DNA from: an uncultured Lachnospiraceae bacterium
GTDB lineage: Bacteria > Bacillota > Clostridia > Lachnospirales > Lachnospiraceae
Direction: 5' to 3'
Assembly: GCA_900315945.1 (NCBI GenBank)
Contig: ONAZ01000011.1
Coordinates: forward strand, 1-64,000
Length of the DNA: 64,000 nucleotides
Part shown: one piece after another, positions 1 to 7,732 of the stretch
Numbering within the stretch: position 1 is the stretch's first letter
How the letters are laid out: each line of letters begins with the position of its first letter
Position numbers and translations under genes: made by a program
Notes under the pieces: model-generated
What the model was told of the DNA's origin: nothing
Seen by the model: only the letters and a program-made list of their open reading frames with translations
The model's database searches: none

Positions 1-2
1 TA

Positions 3-356
3 GCGCATATACTAAGAGAGCTATGCAAGAGGAAAGGCATAGAAATAATAGAAGCCGAAGCATGCCCGGATCATATTCACATGTTTGTTAGGATACCACC
101 AAAGTATAGTGTTTCACAGATAATGGGATATTTGAAGGGAAAGAGTTCTCTAATGATATTTGAAAGGCACGCAAACCTTAAATATAAATATGGTAATAGA
201 CATTTTTGGTGCAGAGGATATTATGTTGATACGGTAGGTAAAAATGCAAAGAAAATAGAAGAGTATATTCGTAATCAATTAAAAGAAGATTTAGAATATG
301 ACCAAATGACACTTAAAGAGTATATAGACCCGTTTACGGGTGAGCCGGTGAAATAG
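3..356 (+). CDS. tnpA: IS200/IS605-family transposase TnpA, 5' end outside window
   Basis: A Y1-type HUH single-strand transposase. The reading frame is open from base 3, so the N-terminus lies before the window; about 118 residues are visible of a usual 130-150. The HUH metal-binding motif reads HIH (within DHIHMFV, near base 70-90), and the helix with the catalytic tyrosine is visible as YIRNQ (Y-x3-Q) near base 260-275, after the usual RGYYVDTVG stretch. Both catalytic parts look intact, so the enzyme may be active. No TnpB gene follows, making this an IS200-type element with TnpA alone. The protein would cut and rejoin subterminal hairpins such as the one at 467-487. The identification rests on motifs. 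Confidence 0.93.
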   Translation, partial: AHILRELCKRKGIEIIEAEACPDHIHMFVRIPPKYSVSQIMGYLKGKSSLMIFERHANLKYKYGNRHFWCRGYYVDTVGKNAKKIEEYIRNQLKEDLEYDQMTLKEYIDPFTGEPVK

Positions 357-367
357 GGTGTATCGGT

Positions 368-487
368 GACTCTTTAGAGTCTACCAGAGAATGTAGTGCG
401 GAAGGCGGACTATTCAGTGCCTCTTTAGAGGCAGGCAGGGAACAGCGGCTTATAGCCGCAGAACAAACCACCGGCTAAGCCGGTGGT
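368..487 (+). repeat. Four hairpins in the 3' non-coding region of the IS200 element
   Basis: Four inverted repeats follow tnpA: GACTC/GAGTC at 368-381, GCCTC/GAGGC at 419-432, GCGGCT/AGCCGC at 445-459, and the long ACCACCGGC/GCCGGTGGT at 467-487. The first two share the core CTCTTTAGAG. The last is the likely right-end hairpin bound by TnpA. The others are more structure than a right end needs and could form a transcript. Confidence 0.7.
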
Positions 488-622
488 AATGATTGGGATC
501 TGACGCGTCGAGTACATTTTCCACTAAACTGTATATAAAACAAATAGCATAAGGATATAATCAGTGGTATTATAGTTTTTTAGAAAAGAATAAGGCATAG
601 GATACGAAAGGAGAGGAAAAAA

Positions 623-1243
623 TTGGATGAAACATGGATACCATTAAGAACGGACGACTCATTAGGTATATCTTACGTTCCCAAGGAGCCGAACGGAGCA
701 ATGGTTATATTGAAGGAACCTGGTGAAGAAGGCGGAACTATAGAGGGCAACAATGTTTGGTTTAAAAAGGTAATAGCAAATGAAGCCGAAAAAGAGTATT
801 CTGGAAGAATACTTGACATGCTTAGGTGTGTTGGACTTTTAGGGATAAAAGATATAGGTTCTGAATATTTATCGGAAATAGAAAAAATATACTTTTCAAA
901 TGTATTGTACGGAAAAAATGCGGGAGGTAGCGAAAAATCAAATACATATAAGGGTCTGACCGATGAAGACAAAGAATGTAGAGTCAAAGAAATATTGGAG
1001 TTTGTTGAAAATAAGCAAAATGTTAATCTAAAATACGTTTTTATAGACAGTGATGTATTTCAGGCTTTAAAACATGTTAGAAATTGGAAAATAAATAAAA
1101 ACATAGAGGGTATTATATATAAAAATAAAAAATTAGAAGCGTATAAAGATGGTGATAAGCTCTATTTTGCTATAGAGCATCCTAGTCGTAGTTCTATAAT
1201 AGAATTTGAAGAGACATATAATAATTTAAAAGAAATCATTTAA
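623..1243 (+). CDS. Uncharacterised protein with a possible UDG-like C-terminal half
   Basis: 206 residues, starting at TTG 623 after the ribosome site AGGAGAGG (609-616, spacer 6). I do not recognise the full protein. No signal peptide or membrane segment is visible, so it should be cytoplasmic. The C-terminal half shows a strand-like stretch LKYVFIDSDVFQALKHV and then AIEHPSRS near residues 186-193. That order (a hydrophobic strand, then a His-Pro-Ser motif) is also found in the protein at 2289 and in the uracil-DNA glycosylase superfamily. The first half shows no clear motif A. The 120 bases upstream hold weak promoter-like sequence, including an extended -10 TGGTATTAT at 565-573. The UDG link is a tentative inference. 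Confidence 0.6.
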   Translation: MDETWIPLRTDDSLGISYVPKEPNGAMVILKEPGEEGGTIEGNNVWFKKVIANEAEKEYSGRILDMLRCVGLLGIKDIGSEYLSEIEKIYFSNVLYGKNAGGSEKSNTYKGLTDEDKECRVKEILEFVENKQNVNLKYVFIDSDVFQALKHVRNWKINKNIEGIIYKNKKLEAYKDGDKLYFAIEHPSRSSIIEFEETYNNLKEII

Positions 1244-1285
1244 AAAACATCATAATAATGTCAAAGTATAAAAAGATATAAGGAG

Positions 1286-1316
1286 AAATCCCTGCCAATA
1301 GTGGTGGGGATTTTTT
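1286..1316 (+). terminator. Rho-independent terminator
   Basis: A stem AAATCCC/GGGATTT, extended inward by G-U and G-C pairs, is followed by a run of T ending at 1316. It lies 43 bases after the stop of the gene ending at 1243. Confidence 0.75.
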
Positions 1317-1317
1317 G

Positions 1318-1403
1318 TTGTATCTTTCGCACTCCGTACATTTTGAGCAAATTGTATCTTACGCACTCTGACATTATGGGTAAAGCAATTGGTAAAGCAA
1401 TTA
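1318..1403. repeat. Two short direct-repeat pairs in a 264-base intergenic gap
   Basis: A 22-23 base unit beginning TTGTATCTT and containing CGCACTC occurs at 1318-1340 and 1352-1373 (34-base period, three or four differences). It is followed by a perfect head-to-tail 11-mer GTAAAGCAATT at 1380-1390 and 1392-1402. No gene is visible between 1244 and 1507. The function is unknown. Confidence 0.6.
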
Positions 1404-1507
1404 AGAAATGTACAAAAAAATGAACATTAAATAATATAAGATGTAATCAGAAACAAGAAAAGAAACAAGCTTACAAAGGAAAATTTTAAGAATATAGGAG
1501 AAAAGAT

Positions 1508-1978
1508 ATGAAAAAGTTAAAAAAAGCAGAAGCGATAGAAATAGTAAAAAAAGGAAAAAGGAATTTGTTTAGTAGAAAGAGGATACAATTGAGCTTAATT
1601 TTGCTATGTGGTGGTAAATGCTATGGTATTAGGGATTATAACGATGAAGAATACATTAAGTTGTTAAAGGCTATTAAGATGAGAAATAAGTCAAATCCAA
1701 GTAATGTATATGTTTTCTACACAACAAAAAGCAATGATGAAAAAGAATCGTTATGTGATAAGTATTATGAAAACACGCAGAAAGTTTTTTTAAACACTTG
1801 TGTAAATCTATGTGAGCAAATAGATTCTAATTATAAGGAGAATAGAATCGTCGTTGTAACTGACTATAGTATTAATAGTTTTGCAAGGATTATTGAGTAT
1901 ATGCACAAAAGAATTAGAGATAAGTTAGGTCTTAAAATGGCTATAATAGATATTTATTTAATGAGATGGAAAATATAA
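1508..1978 (+). CDS. Uncharacterised 156-residue basic protein
   Basis: Starts at ATG 1508 after TAGGAGAAAAGAT (GGAG at 1497-1500, spacer 7). The sequence is Lys-rich at the N-terminus, has a CGGKC pair near residues 35-39, and alternates predicted strands and helices (VYVFYTT near 73-79, RIVVVTDY near 113-120). No signal peptide or transmembrane segment is seen. I do not recognise a family. A 20-base copy of its ribosome-site region recurs at 2119-2138, suggesting local duplication or rearrangement downstream. It lies between two UDG-like proteins in an accessory stretch. Confidence 0.6.
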   Translation: MKKLKKAEAIEIVKKGKRNLFSRKRIQLSLILLCGGKCYGIRDYNDEEYIKLLKAIKMRNKSNPSNVYVFYTTKSNDEKESLCDKYYENTQKVFLNTCVNLCEQIDSNYKENRIVVVTDYSINSFARIIEYMHKRIRDKLGLKMAIIDIYLMRWKI

Positions 1979-1979
1979 A

Positions 1980-2230
1980 ATGCTAATAAAGCAAATAAGG
2001 GAACTATTATCTGGAGAATAAGATTATGACGATAAAAAAGGGACATTTCGGTCAGATAATAACCACGAGAAAAAATATATTAGAGTATATAAAAGAGATA
2101 TAGACTGAAGAGATATTATAAGAATATAGGAGAAAAGAGGTGCTATAACTCCAGAAAAGAGGAGTTAAATGCAGTCGTTAGATTAAAGTGCGAGTATCCG
2201 GAACGGAAGCTGGAGGATTCGGTATAAGGG
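1980..2230 (+). pseudogene. Possible decayed short coding fragments
   Basis: From ATG 1980 a frame reads 13 residues (MLIKQIRELLSGE), hits TAA, then stays open for 27 more polar residues to TGA at 2104. A second fragment reading AVVRLKCEYPERKLEDSV ends at TAA 2225-2227. Both look protein-like, but neither has a usable start and length. They could be remnants of genes lost between the 20-base repeats. No parent family is recognised. Confidence 0.25.
2119..2138 (+). repeat. 20-base exact direct repeat, second copy (first at 1487-1506)
   Basis: TAAGAATATAGGAGAAAAGA occurs at 1487-1506, where it supplies the ribosome site of the gene at 1508, and again here, where only GTG CTA TAA follows. The orphan ribosome site indicates a lost or rearranged gene start. 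Confidence 0.75.
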
Positions 2231-2235
2231 TTGTG

Positions 2236-2244
2236 TGGTATAAT
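2236..2244 (+). promoter_or_regulatory. Extended -10 promoter for the 2289-6044 operon
   Basis: TGGTATAAT is a consensus -10 box with the TGn extension. No good -35 is seen, which extended -10 promoters can tolerate. Predicted start of transcription is near 2251, giving a 38-base leader to ATG 2289. Confidence 0.5.
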
Positions 2245-2288
2245 TGATTAAGTAGTGAATTATGTTTAGAAAAGAAGGGAGTTTGGCA

Positions 2289-2972
2289 ATGGGAGGAGTA
2301 TGCAAAGCACCAAAGGATTGTAATAATTTAGAGGAATTATTTGATTCATGGCGCGACGAATATAAAAAGACAAAGCAAAAGGGTTGTTTTAATGAGGATT
2401 ATAAAGGACGGGAAGAATGGTTTTTTCCCGACGGTTTTTTAAGTAACAATAATAAGTGTGAAATACTGTTTATTTCAAGGGAATCACATGAGGAAGAGGC
2501 GCCTGATAATGATGATAATACAGATTTTTGGATGAGAAGGATGGTAAGCGGTAAATATAAGGAAGTAATTATAGATGGGAAAAAAGTATCAGATCGAGGT
2601 GATAAACAAATCAAATATCCTCGATACCTGACAGCAATATACAATAAATTAAATAAAGATGTGGAAGATGATAATTATGCTGAGGATAAAGAAAATCAAT
2701 TTAAAAAGCTATTTAATTGTGGATATATGAATTTAAATAAACATGGTGGAGGAAGTAGTATAGGGGATCATTTTAAAGAACTAGTTGAATCAGATAAAGA
2801 ATTCATTAAAAAACAAATTGAGATAATGAGCCCAGCCCAAATAGTATTATTGGGCGCAAATTTATATAGAGATTTTTCTAAAATAGGAATATTCGGCGAT
2901 TACGATATATATGAAGTAAACCATCCATCAGTTGGAAGTTATAATATTATATTTAGAAAAATATATAGATAG
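2289..2972 (+). CDS. Uracil-DNA-glycosylase-superfamily-like protein
   Basis: ATG 2289 is preferred because AGAAGGGA (2273-2280) sits 8 bases upstream; the in-frame ATG 2262 has no ribosome site and lies about 11 bases from the predicted transcript start. The product has 227 residues. Seen in order: a strand with CEILFISRESHEEE in the motif A position, GYMNLNKHGGG, the strand PAQIVLLGANLYR, and YEVNHPSVG near the C-terminus. This is the order of the UDG fold (motif A, an Asn-bearing loop, the beta-3 strand, motif B HPS). The usual catalytic Asp or Asn of motif A is not evident, so activity may differ or be lost. It is followed after 36 bases by the WYL regulator, probably in one operon. The family call is an inference from motifs. 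Confidence 0.55.
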   Translation: MGGVCKAPKDCNNLEELFDSWRDEYKKTKQKGCFNEDYKGREEWFFPDGFLSNNNKCEILFISRESHEEEAPDNDDNTDFWMRRMVSGKYKEVIIDGKKVSDRGDKQIKYPRYLTAIYNKLNKDVEDDNYAEDKENQFKKLFNCGYMNLNKHGGGSSIGDHFKELVESDKEFIKKQIEIMSPAQIVLLGANLYRDFSKIGIFGDYDIYEVNHPSVGSYNIIFRKIYR

Positions 2973-3008
2973 TTTATAAGTAAAAATGTTTAGAAAGGAA
3001 CTCCATAA

Positions 3009-3992
3009 ATGTACGCAACCGGTAACAAGAAAATGCTTAATATGTTGATACTAGAAATATTACGAAAATACACCGACGAAGAGCATTCACTTACACAACA
3101 AGAAATACTTAAGCTTATTAAACAGAATTATGGAATGGAGTGTGACCGCCGTTCTGTTAAGAACAATGTCTTGTCGCTTAAGGAAATGGGATATGATATT
3201 TCGATGGAGAATGGATATCGTCTTCTTTCCAGAGAATTTGACGATGTGGATCTTCGTATTTTAATAGATAGCGTACTATTCTCGAAGTCTATTTCCACAA
3301 AGCAAGCCAAGGATATTGTTAATAGACTTAGAGATATGGGGAGTAATTATTTCAGCGCAAAGGTAAATCATGTCAGCAATCTTCCGGAGCTTAACAGGAC
3401 AGATAATAAGCAGGCGATGTACGCGCTGGATACGATAAATGATGCTATTTCATCAAAGAAGAAGATCGAATTTACCTATAATGAAATGAAAACCGACTTC
3501 AAAATGCATCCTAAACGCGAAGAAAAATATATTGTTAATCCGTACCAAATAGTCGCAAATAATGGTAAGTTCTATTTAATAGCAAATTATGATAAATATG
3601 ACAATGTTGCACATTTTAGAATCGACAGAATGACAGATGTCGAAATGCTCGATGAAAAGGTTAAACCAATGAAACAGGTTAAGGGACTTGAGAAAGGACT
3701 AGACTTACCAAAGCATATGGCTGAACACATATATATGTTTAGCGGAGAAAGTATACCAATTCGTCTTAAAACCACCGCTAATATGATGTCGGAGTTGGTC
3801 GATTGGTTTGGAAAAGACTTTACCATCCTTAAAAAAGAAGATGAGGACATAACAATTAGGCTTAAGTGTAATTATGAAGCAATGAGATTCTGGGCGCTTC
3901 AATATGGACCATATGTGGAAGTATTGTCGCCGGATAATCTGAGAAATCAGATCAAAGAAGATGTAAAGAAAATGCTGGAAAAATACAAGTAA
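3009..3992 (+). CDS. WYL-domain transcriptional regulator
   Basis: 327 residues. Residues 8-80 form a winged-helix DNA-binding region (TQQEILKLIKQNYGMECDRR, then a wing ending GYRLL). Residues about 140-215 form the WYL domain, with FYL at 188-190 in place of WYL, followed by HFRIDRMTDVEML. The rest is a WCX-type C-terminal extension. WYL proteins sense ligands, often nucleic acid or nucleotides, and several (BrxR and CapW types) repress phage-defence operons. The ribosome site AAAGGA lies before ATG 3009, and only 12 bases separate its stop from the AAA+ gene. It probably controls its own operon (2289-6044). Confidence 0.9.
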   Translation: MYATGNKKMLNMLILEILRKYTDEEHSLTQQEILKLIKQNYGMECDRRSVKNNVLSLKEMGYDISMENGYRLLSREFDDVDLRILIDSVLFSKSISTKQAKDIVNRLRDMGSNYFSAKVNHVSNLPELNRTDNKQAMYALDTINDAISSKKKIEFTYNEMKTDFKMHPKREEKYIVNPYQIVANNGKFYLIANYDKYDNVAHFRIDRMTDVEMLDEKVKPMKQVKGLEKGLDLPKHMAEHIYMFSGESIPIRLKTTANMMSELVDWFGKDFTILKKEDEDITIRLKCNYEAMRFWALQYGPYVEVLSPDNLRNQIKEDVKKMLEKYK

Positions 3993-4004
3993 GGGGGATT
4001 TCTT

Positions 4005-6044
4005 ATGAGATTCTTAGCATTTAAAATCGAAACTAATGTAGATAAATCAGAATTAAAAAGCTACGGAAAACATGAAGAAAGCTATGATTATTTATTCGAA
4101 AAACGATATGCAAAGTCTCTATCTTTAAGCTGTGAAAAATACACTGAAGAATTAGATTATAAGATATTTGTTTTCCTTTATGGATTGGCATTTAACGATT
4201 GCAGACTTTGTATGCTTATCACAGAGAATGTAGATTTCGAGGGAATAATACGAGATATATTCGATGATGAGGGATTAGAAATTAAAAATTTAGACGGCCG
4301 TGAAATAACCATAAGTATGTTTGCGAGAATGCTTAGTGATGCAGAATTGTATTGCTATCTTAGCGATAAACGCGATTTTATTGAAGAAGAATATGGTATT
4401 GATGAACTGATGTGCGGAAGACCATTTGAACGATTTGTCTCGTATGAGGAAAAGATAATTAGGAGAAAGGAAAGGGAAGAGATATATTGTTCTGCAAATA
4501 GATGTGCAACAAAAAAGCTATTATCGGAGGAGCTTAATCGCATATTTTTAGATAAAACAAAAAAGAAAGCTTATGGTCATCCGGTTCAATACATGATAGA
4601 AAGCAATGACAGAAGAACTATTAATGGAACTGTAATTGCTATTATTCAGTCACTATATGCTGTTGGTCGAATAGAGAATCAAAGATATTGCGAAGTTAGA
4701 TTTGACAGAAGATGGGGTTTTGAAATGGGTCAGATTCTGACTTTATTCAATAGTTGTATAGGTGGAACCATAGTAGTATCGTTTGATGGAAAAAAGCAAG
4801 ATGATTCAGACATATCATATAGCGATTATAATTTCCTGGACAGTCTTTGTAAGGTGATGAGGCGATACTCTAAAGAGGTTCTAACCATCATATGTTTACC
4901 TCGTGAGAATAAGTATTTTAAGAAAAAAATCCATGAAAATATGGTCAACATTACATATGTTGAAATAAAAGAGGATGAGATATATGGTGACGAGATAGAT
5001 GCGTATTTTAAGGATAAGGCTAAAGAAAACAACATTAGAGTTGATAAAAAACTATCAGCATATATTGATAAGGAAAAAGGATACGATATATCGACTCTTA
5101 ATGAAATATTTGATGAATGGTATATGAAAAAGCTAAAGACTTCTATTTATAGTCAATACAGAGAGTTTTCAACTGTAGAGAAAAGTATTAAAACAGAACA
5201 GCCTGTAAGCTCAGCATATGATAAATTAGAGTCGATGGTAGGTCTTGATTCTGCAAAAAAGATTATATATCGAGCGCTTGATAATTATAAGGCACAAGTA
5301 ATTTTTAGAGACAAAGGGATTAAGAAAGAGACCTATTGTAATCATATGATATTTACCGGTAATCCCGGCACTGCAAAAACAACGGTAGCAAGGCTATTTG
5401 CAAGGATACTTAAAGACAATAAAGTGCTTTCCATAGGTCATATTATAGAAGTGGGAAGAGGAGATCTTGTCGGAAAATATGTAGGTTGGACAGCAAAGAT
5501 AATAAAAGAAAAATTCAAAGATGCAAAGGGTGGAATACTATTCATTGATGAAGCATATTCTCTTGTGGATGATAGGAATGGTTCGTTTGGTGACGAGGCA
5601 ATTAATACCGTTGTGCAGGAAATGGAGAATCATAGAGAAGACGTTATCGTAATATTTGCAGGATATCCTGACAAGATGGAGGAATTTCTTAATAAGAATC
5701 CGGGTCTTCGTTCTCGCATAGCACACCATATACATTTTGAAGATTATTCGTTAGAGGAGCTTTCTGAGATAGCACGTCATATTGCCAAAGAAAAAGAGCT
5801 TATAATAGATGACGACGCCATGAATAAAGTAAGAGATATAATTGAGAATAATATGAGTCAGAAGGATTTTGGCAATGGACGGTTTGTTAGAAATCTGATT
5901 GAAAGAGCTAAAGTAGCACATAACAGCAGACTCGTTCATTTGGATTATGACGATGTAACAGTTGATGATGTTAAGACAATTCGTGCTGAGGATATAGAAA
6001 CACCTGAAGTTTACACACAAACTGCAAGGGTGATAGGGTTTTAG
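4005..6044 (+). CDS. CbbX/SpoVK-like AAA+ ATPase with a large N-terminal region
   Basis: 679 residues. Walker A is GNPGTAKTT at 452-460 and Walker B is ILFIDEA at 511-517; FAGYPDKMEEF and then NPGLRSRIAHHIHF match the sensor-1 and arginine-finger part of the CbxX/CfqX group. Residues about 185-330 resemble a second, degenerate AAA module lacking a Walker A lysine pattern, and residues 1-180 are unrecognised. Such proteins remodel partner complexes using ATP as hexamers. The start ATG is 12 bases after the WYL gene, with AAGGGGGA overlapping the WYL stop, so the two are cotranscribed. A terminator follows. The target is unknown; the context suggests a regulated accessory or defence role. Confidence 0.85.
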   Translation: MRFLAFKIETNVDKSELKSYGKHEESYDYLFEKRYAKSLSLSCEKYTEELDYKIFVFLYGLAFNDCRLCMLITENVDFEGIIRDIFDDEGLEIKNLDGREITISMFARMLSDAELYCYLSDKRDFIEEEYGIDELMCGRPFERFVSYEEKIIRRKEREEIYCSANRCATKKLLSEELNRIFLDKTKKKAYGHPVQYMIESNDRRTINGTVIAIIQSLYAVGRIENQRYCEVRFDRRWGFEMGQILTLFNSCIGGTIVVSFDGKKQDDSDISYSDYNFLDSLCKVMRRYSKEVLTIICLPRENKYFKKKIHENMVNITYVEIKEDEIYGDEIDAYFKDKAKENNIRVDKKLSAYIDKEKGYDISTLNEIFDEWYMKKLKTSIYSQYREFSTVEKSIKTEQPVSSAYDKLESMVGLDSAKKIIYRALDNYKAQVIFRDKGIKKETYCNHMIFTGNPGTAKTTVARLFARILKDNKVLSIGHIIEVGRGDLVGKYVGWTAKIIKEKFKDAKGGILFIDEAYSLVDDRNGSFGDEAINTVVQEMENHREDVIVIFAGYPDKMEEFLNKNPGLRSRIAHHIHFEDYSLEELSEIARHIAKEKELIIDDDAMNKVRDIIENNMSQKDFGNGRFVRNLIERAKVAHNSRLVHLDYDDVTVDDVKTIRAEDIETPEVYTQTARVIGF

Positions 6045-6067
6045 AGAGATCAGTCAGAAAAAATGTT

Positions 6068-6102
6068 AAGGGATGTGCAAAATAATGCACATCCCTTTTG
6101 TT
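6068..6102 (+). terminator. Rho-independent terminator after the WYL/AAA+ operon
   Basis: A 12-base-pair stem (AAGGGATGTGCA/TGCACATCCCTT) with a six-base loop, followed by TTTGTT. Confidence 0.85.
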
Positions 6103-6148
6103 ATTATTTAATAACGTAGAAAGAATTATAGTAAAGGAGGAGAATACA

Positions 6149-7516
6149 ATGAGAAAAAAACTAACAGCTTTAACATTATCATTCGTGCTAGCATTATCTA
6201 TGGTGGCAGCAGGACTTGTTTTCTGTGATATTAGCGTAGAAGCAAAGACCTATTCATCTAAGATAGGAAATGGGATTGTTGCAACGGTAACAAATCCGGG
6301 AGAGACTCTTAATCCTTTTACAGATGAGGATGCAAGATATATCTGGAAAGGTTTTTATGAGGAAGATTTTGCTAATTATCCGGAATGGTATCATTGGGAT
6401 TTCATAGGATTTGATAATTATGATAATACCGGAAAGCAAGAGACAATAAAAAAGGATTCTGTAATTAATATTGATTTTGCATCATCAGGTATATCTAAGG
6501 ATAAGATAACAAAGGTTGAGGCTTGGTGGTCACAATATCAAAGAACAAACTGTAATCCTTTAAACTGGGATGGAACCTATGACGAAAATGGTACATATCT
6601 GAAATTAGCAGCAAATTCGGATCTTAACAATAGACAGTATTGGGATGGAACATGTGGATGTGATGATCATGGAAATGCAACTATTAATGGCGAAAGAGCT
6701 GATATTGATAGGGAAGATGTAGAAGGACTAACAAACTGGGTTAAGTCAGACGAGTTCAATGGTTTCCATGTATTTGGAAATATGTATGGACAAGGAAATA
6801 CCACACTTACAATTTATATTACATACGTTAATTCAGAGAATAAAACTGTAACAGATGCGGTAAACTTAGTATATGAATACGAAAAAGGAAAAACTTCAGC
6901 GAGAGATTATTATAACTTCCATTTCAAAGACAACGACAAAACAGAGGGTGATGAGGTAAATCCAGCACCAGAAAGCGATGCTTCACAAACGAATGCTCCG
7001 GGAAGTAGCTTAGATGACTTAATAAATAATGCAGGAGTTCCATCGTTAGTGGAAGCGGCTTCTAGTGGAGTGAATATTCAGAGCATAAAGATGATTACTA
7101 GTCCGGAAGTTATAAAAAGCTATATAGAATATGTAAAGGCCGCAAAGCTAAATACAGCAGTGGGTGTAGATGGAAAACCTGTTTATTGGCACGCATGCTG
7201 GCTATTTGATTTGTATGCAACAGGAAGTGGTAAAATATCTATATATGTTGGAACGGAATATGTAGGTAAGATAGCTGTTGTAAGTCATTATAAGAATGGA
7301 CAATGGACGACCCAGCAGTGCAAAGTTCAAAATGATGGAAGGATTTATCCGTATTTTGCAAGCTTTTCACCAATAGGTGTTCTTATGTCTGACCAAACAG
7401 AATATATAGCTTCTATTCCAACAACAGAGTCTATGAAAGTAACTGCCCCTAAAACAGGAGATAAATGGATAGATGATATTTTGAGGTTTGTGGTAGTATT
7501 AGGTTCAGTTTTGTAG
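6149..7516 (+). CDS. Secreted protein of unknown function with a PKTG-like C-terminus
   Basis: ATG 6149 is chosen because AAAGGAGG lies 8 bases upstream and a signal peptide begins there (MRKKLTALTLSFVLALSMV, cleavage near residue 33); an upstream in-frame start at 6098 would bury it. The mature protein has an aromatic, beta-rich domain (about 40-270) with a CGCDD motif, a Pro/Glu/Ser linker (about 275-295), and a second beta-rich domain (about 310-430). The end reads APKTGDKWIDDIL and then a hydrophobic tail of about nine residues, like a sortase motif whose membrane anchor is cut short and lacks a charged tail. Carbohydrate binding is possible but unproven. Terminators on both sides indicate a single-gene unit. 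Confidence 0.75.
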   Translation: MRKKLTALTLSFVLALSMVAAGLVFCDISVEAKTYSSKIGNGIVATVTNPGETLNPFTDEDARYIWKGFYEEDFANYPEWYHWDFIGFDNYDNTGKQETIKKDSVINIDFASSGISKDKITKVEAWWSQYQRTNCNPLNWDGTYDENGTYLKLAANSDLNNRQYWDGTCGCDDHGNATINGERADIDREDVEGLTNWVKSDEFNGFHVFGNMYGQGNTTLTIYITYVNSENKTVTDAVNLVYEYEKGKTSARDYYNFHFKDNDKTEGDEVNPAPESDASQTNAPGSSLDDLINNAGVPSLVEAASSGVNIQSIKMITSPEVIKSYIEYVKAAKLNTAVGVDGKPVYWHACWLFDLYATGSGKISIYVGTEYVGKIAVVSHYKNGQWTTQQCKVQNDGRIYPYFASFSPIGVLMSDQTEYIASIPTTESMKVTAPKTGDKWIDDILRFVVVLGSVL

Positions 7517-7558
7517 TAAAAACAAGTTAGAACGTCTAAATGATAAGACCTATACACT

Positions 7559-7600
7559 CCTCTAACAGATATAATATCACATATCTGTTAGGGGTTTTTT
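7559..7600 (+). terminator. Rho-independent terminator after the secreted-protein gene
   Basis: Arms at 7559-7572 and 7581-7594 (CCTCTAACAGATAT/ATATCTGTTAGGGG) with an eight-base loop, followed by TTTTTT. Confidence 0.88.
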
Positions 7601-7601
7601 A

Positions 7602-7630
7602 TTGAATAATAAAAATAGATATGTTAAAAT
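7602..7630 (+). promoter_or_regulatory. Sigma-A-type promoter upstream of the Orc-like ATPase
   Basis: TTGAAT (7602-7607), a 17-base spacer and TAAAAT (7625-7630) with a TGn extension at 7622-7624. The transcript would start near 7637, inside the TCACA repeat array. Confidence 0.6.
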
Positions 7631-7633
7631 TTA

Positions 7634-7708
7634 GTCACAAGAAGTCACAAGACATCACAAAAGCAAAGAATAGTCACAAGACATCACAAATATAAAAAGA
7701 AGTCACAT
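7634..7708 (+). repeat. Six TCACA repeats spaced at 10 or 19 bases
   Basis: TCACA begins at 7635, 7645, 7655, 7674, 7684 and 7703, giving steps of 10, 10, 19, 10 and 19 bases, close to one or two helical turns. The larger unit GTCACAAGACATCACAAA occurs in full at 7644-7661 and 7673-7690. The array lies between the -10 box and the start codon, where a bound protein would block transcription or nucleate on one face of the DNA. It looks like an operator or iteron array for the adjacent ATPase. Confidence 0.75.
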
Positions 7709-7732
7709 GAAAAAATAATGAAAGAGAGAATT

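Larger units (their letters stand above)
1..500 (+). mobile_element. IS200/IS605-family insertion sequence, right-hand part
   Basis: Consists of the tnpA tail plus about 140 bases of non-coding DNA ending in a strong hairpin with arms ACCACCGGC and GCCGGTGGT, the expected right-end recognition structure. The left end is outside the window. The exact right boundary cannot be fixed from one copy; it should lie shortly after the hairpin, near 490-505. These elements have no terminal inverted repeats and make no target duplication, so none is expected. Confidence 0.8.

Noticed and set aside
7634-7708. CRISPR-like array upstream of the Orc-like ATPase
   Set aside because: The repeat is five bases long with gaps of about one helical turn, which fits protein-binding sites, not CRISPR.
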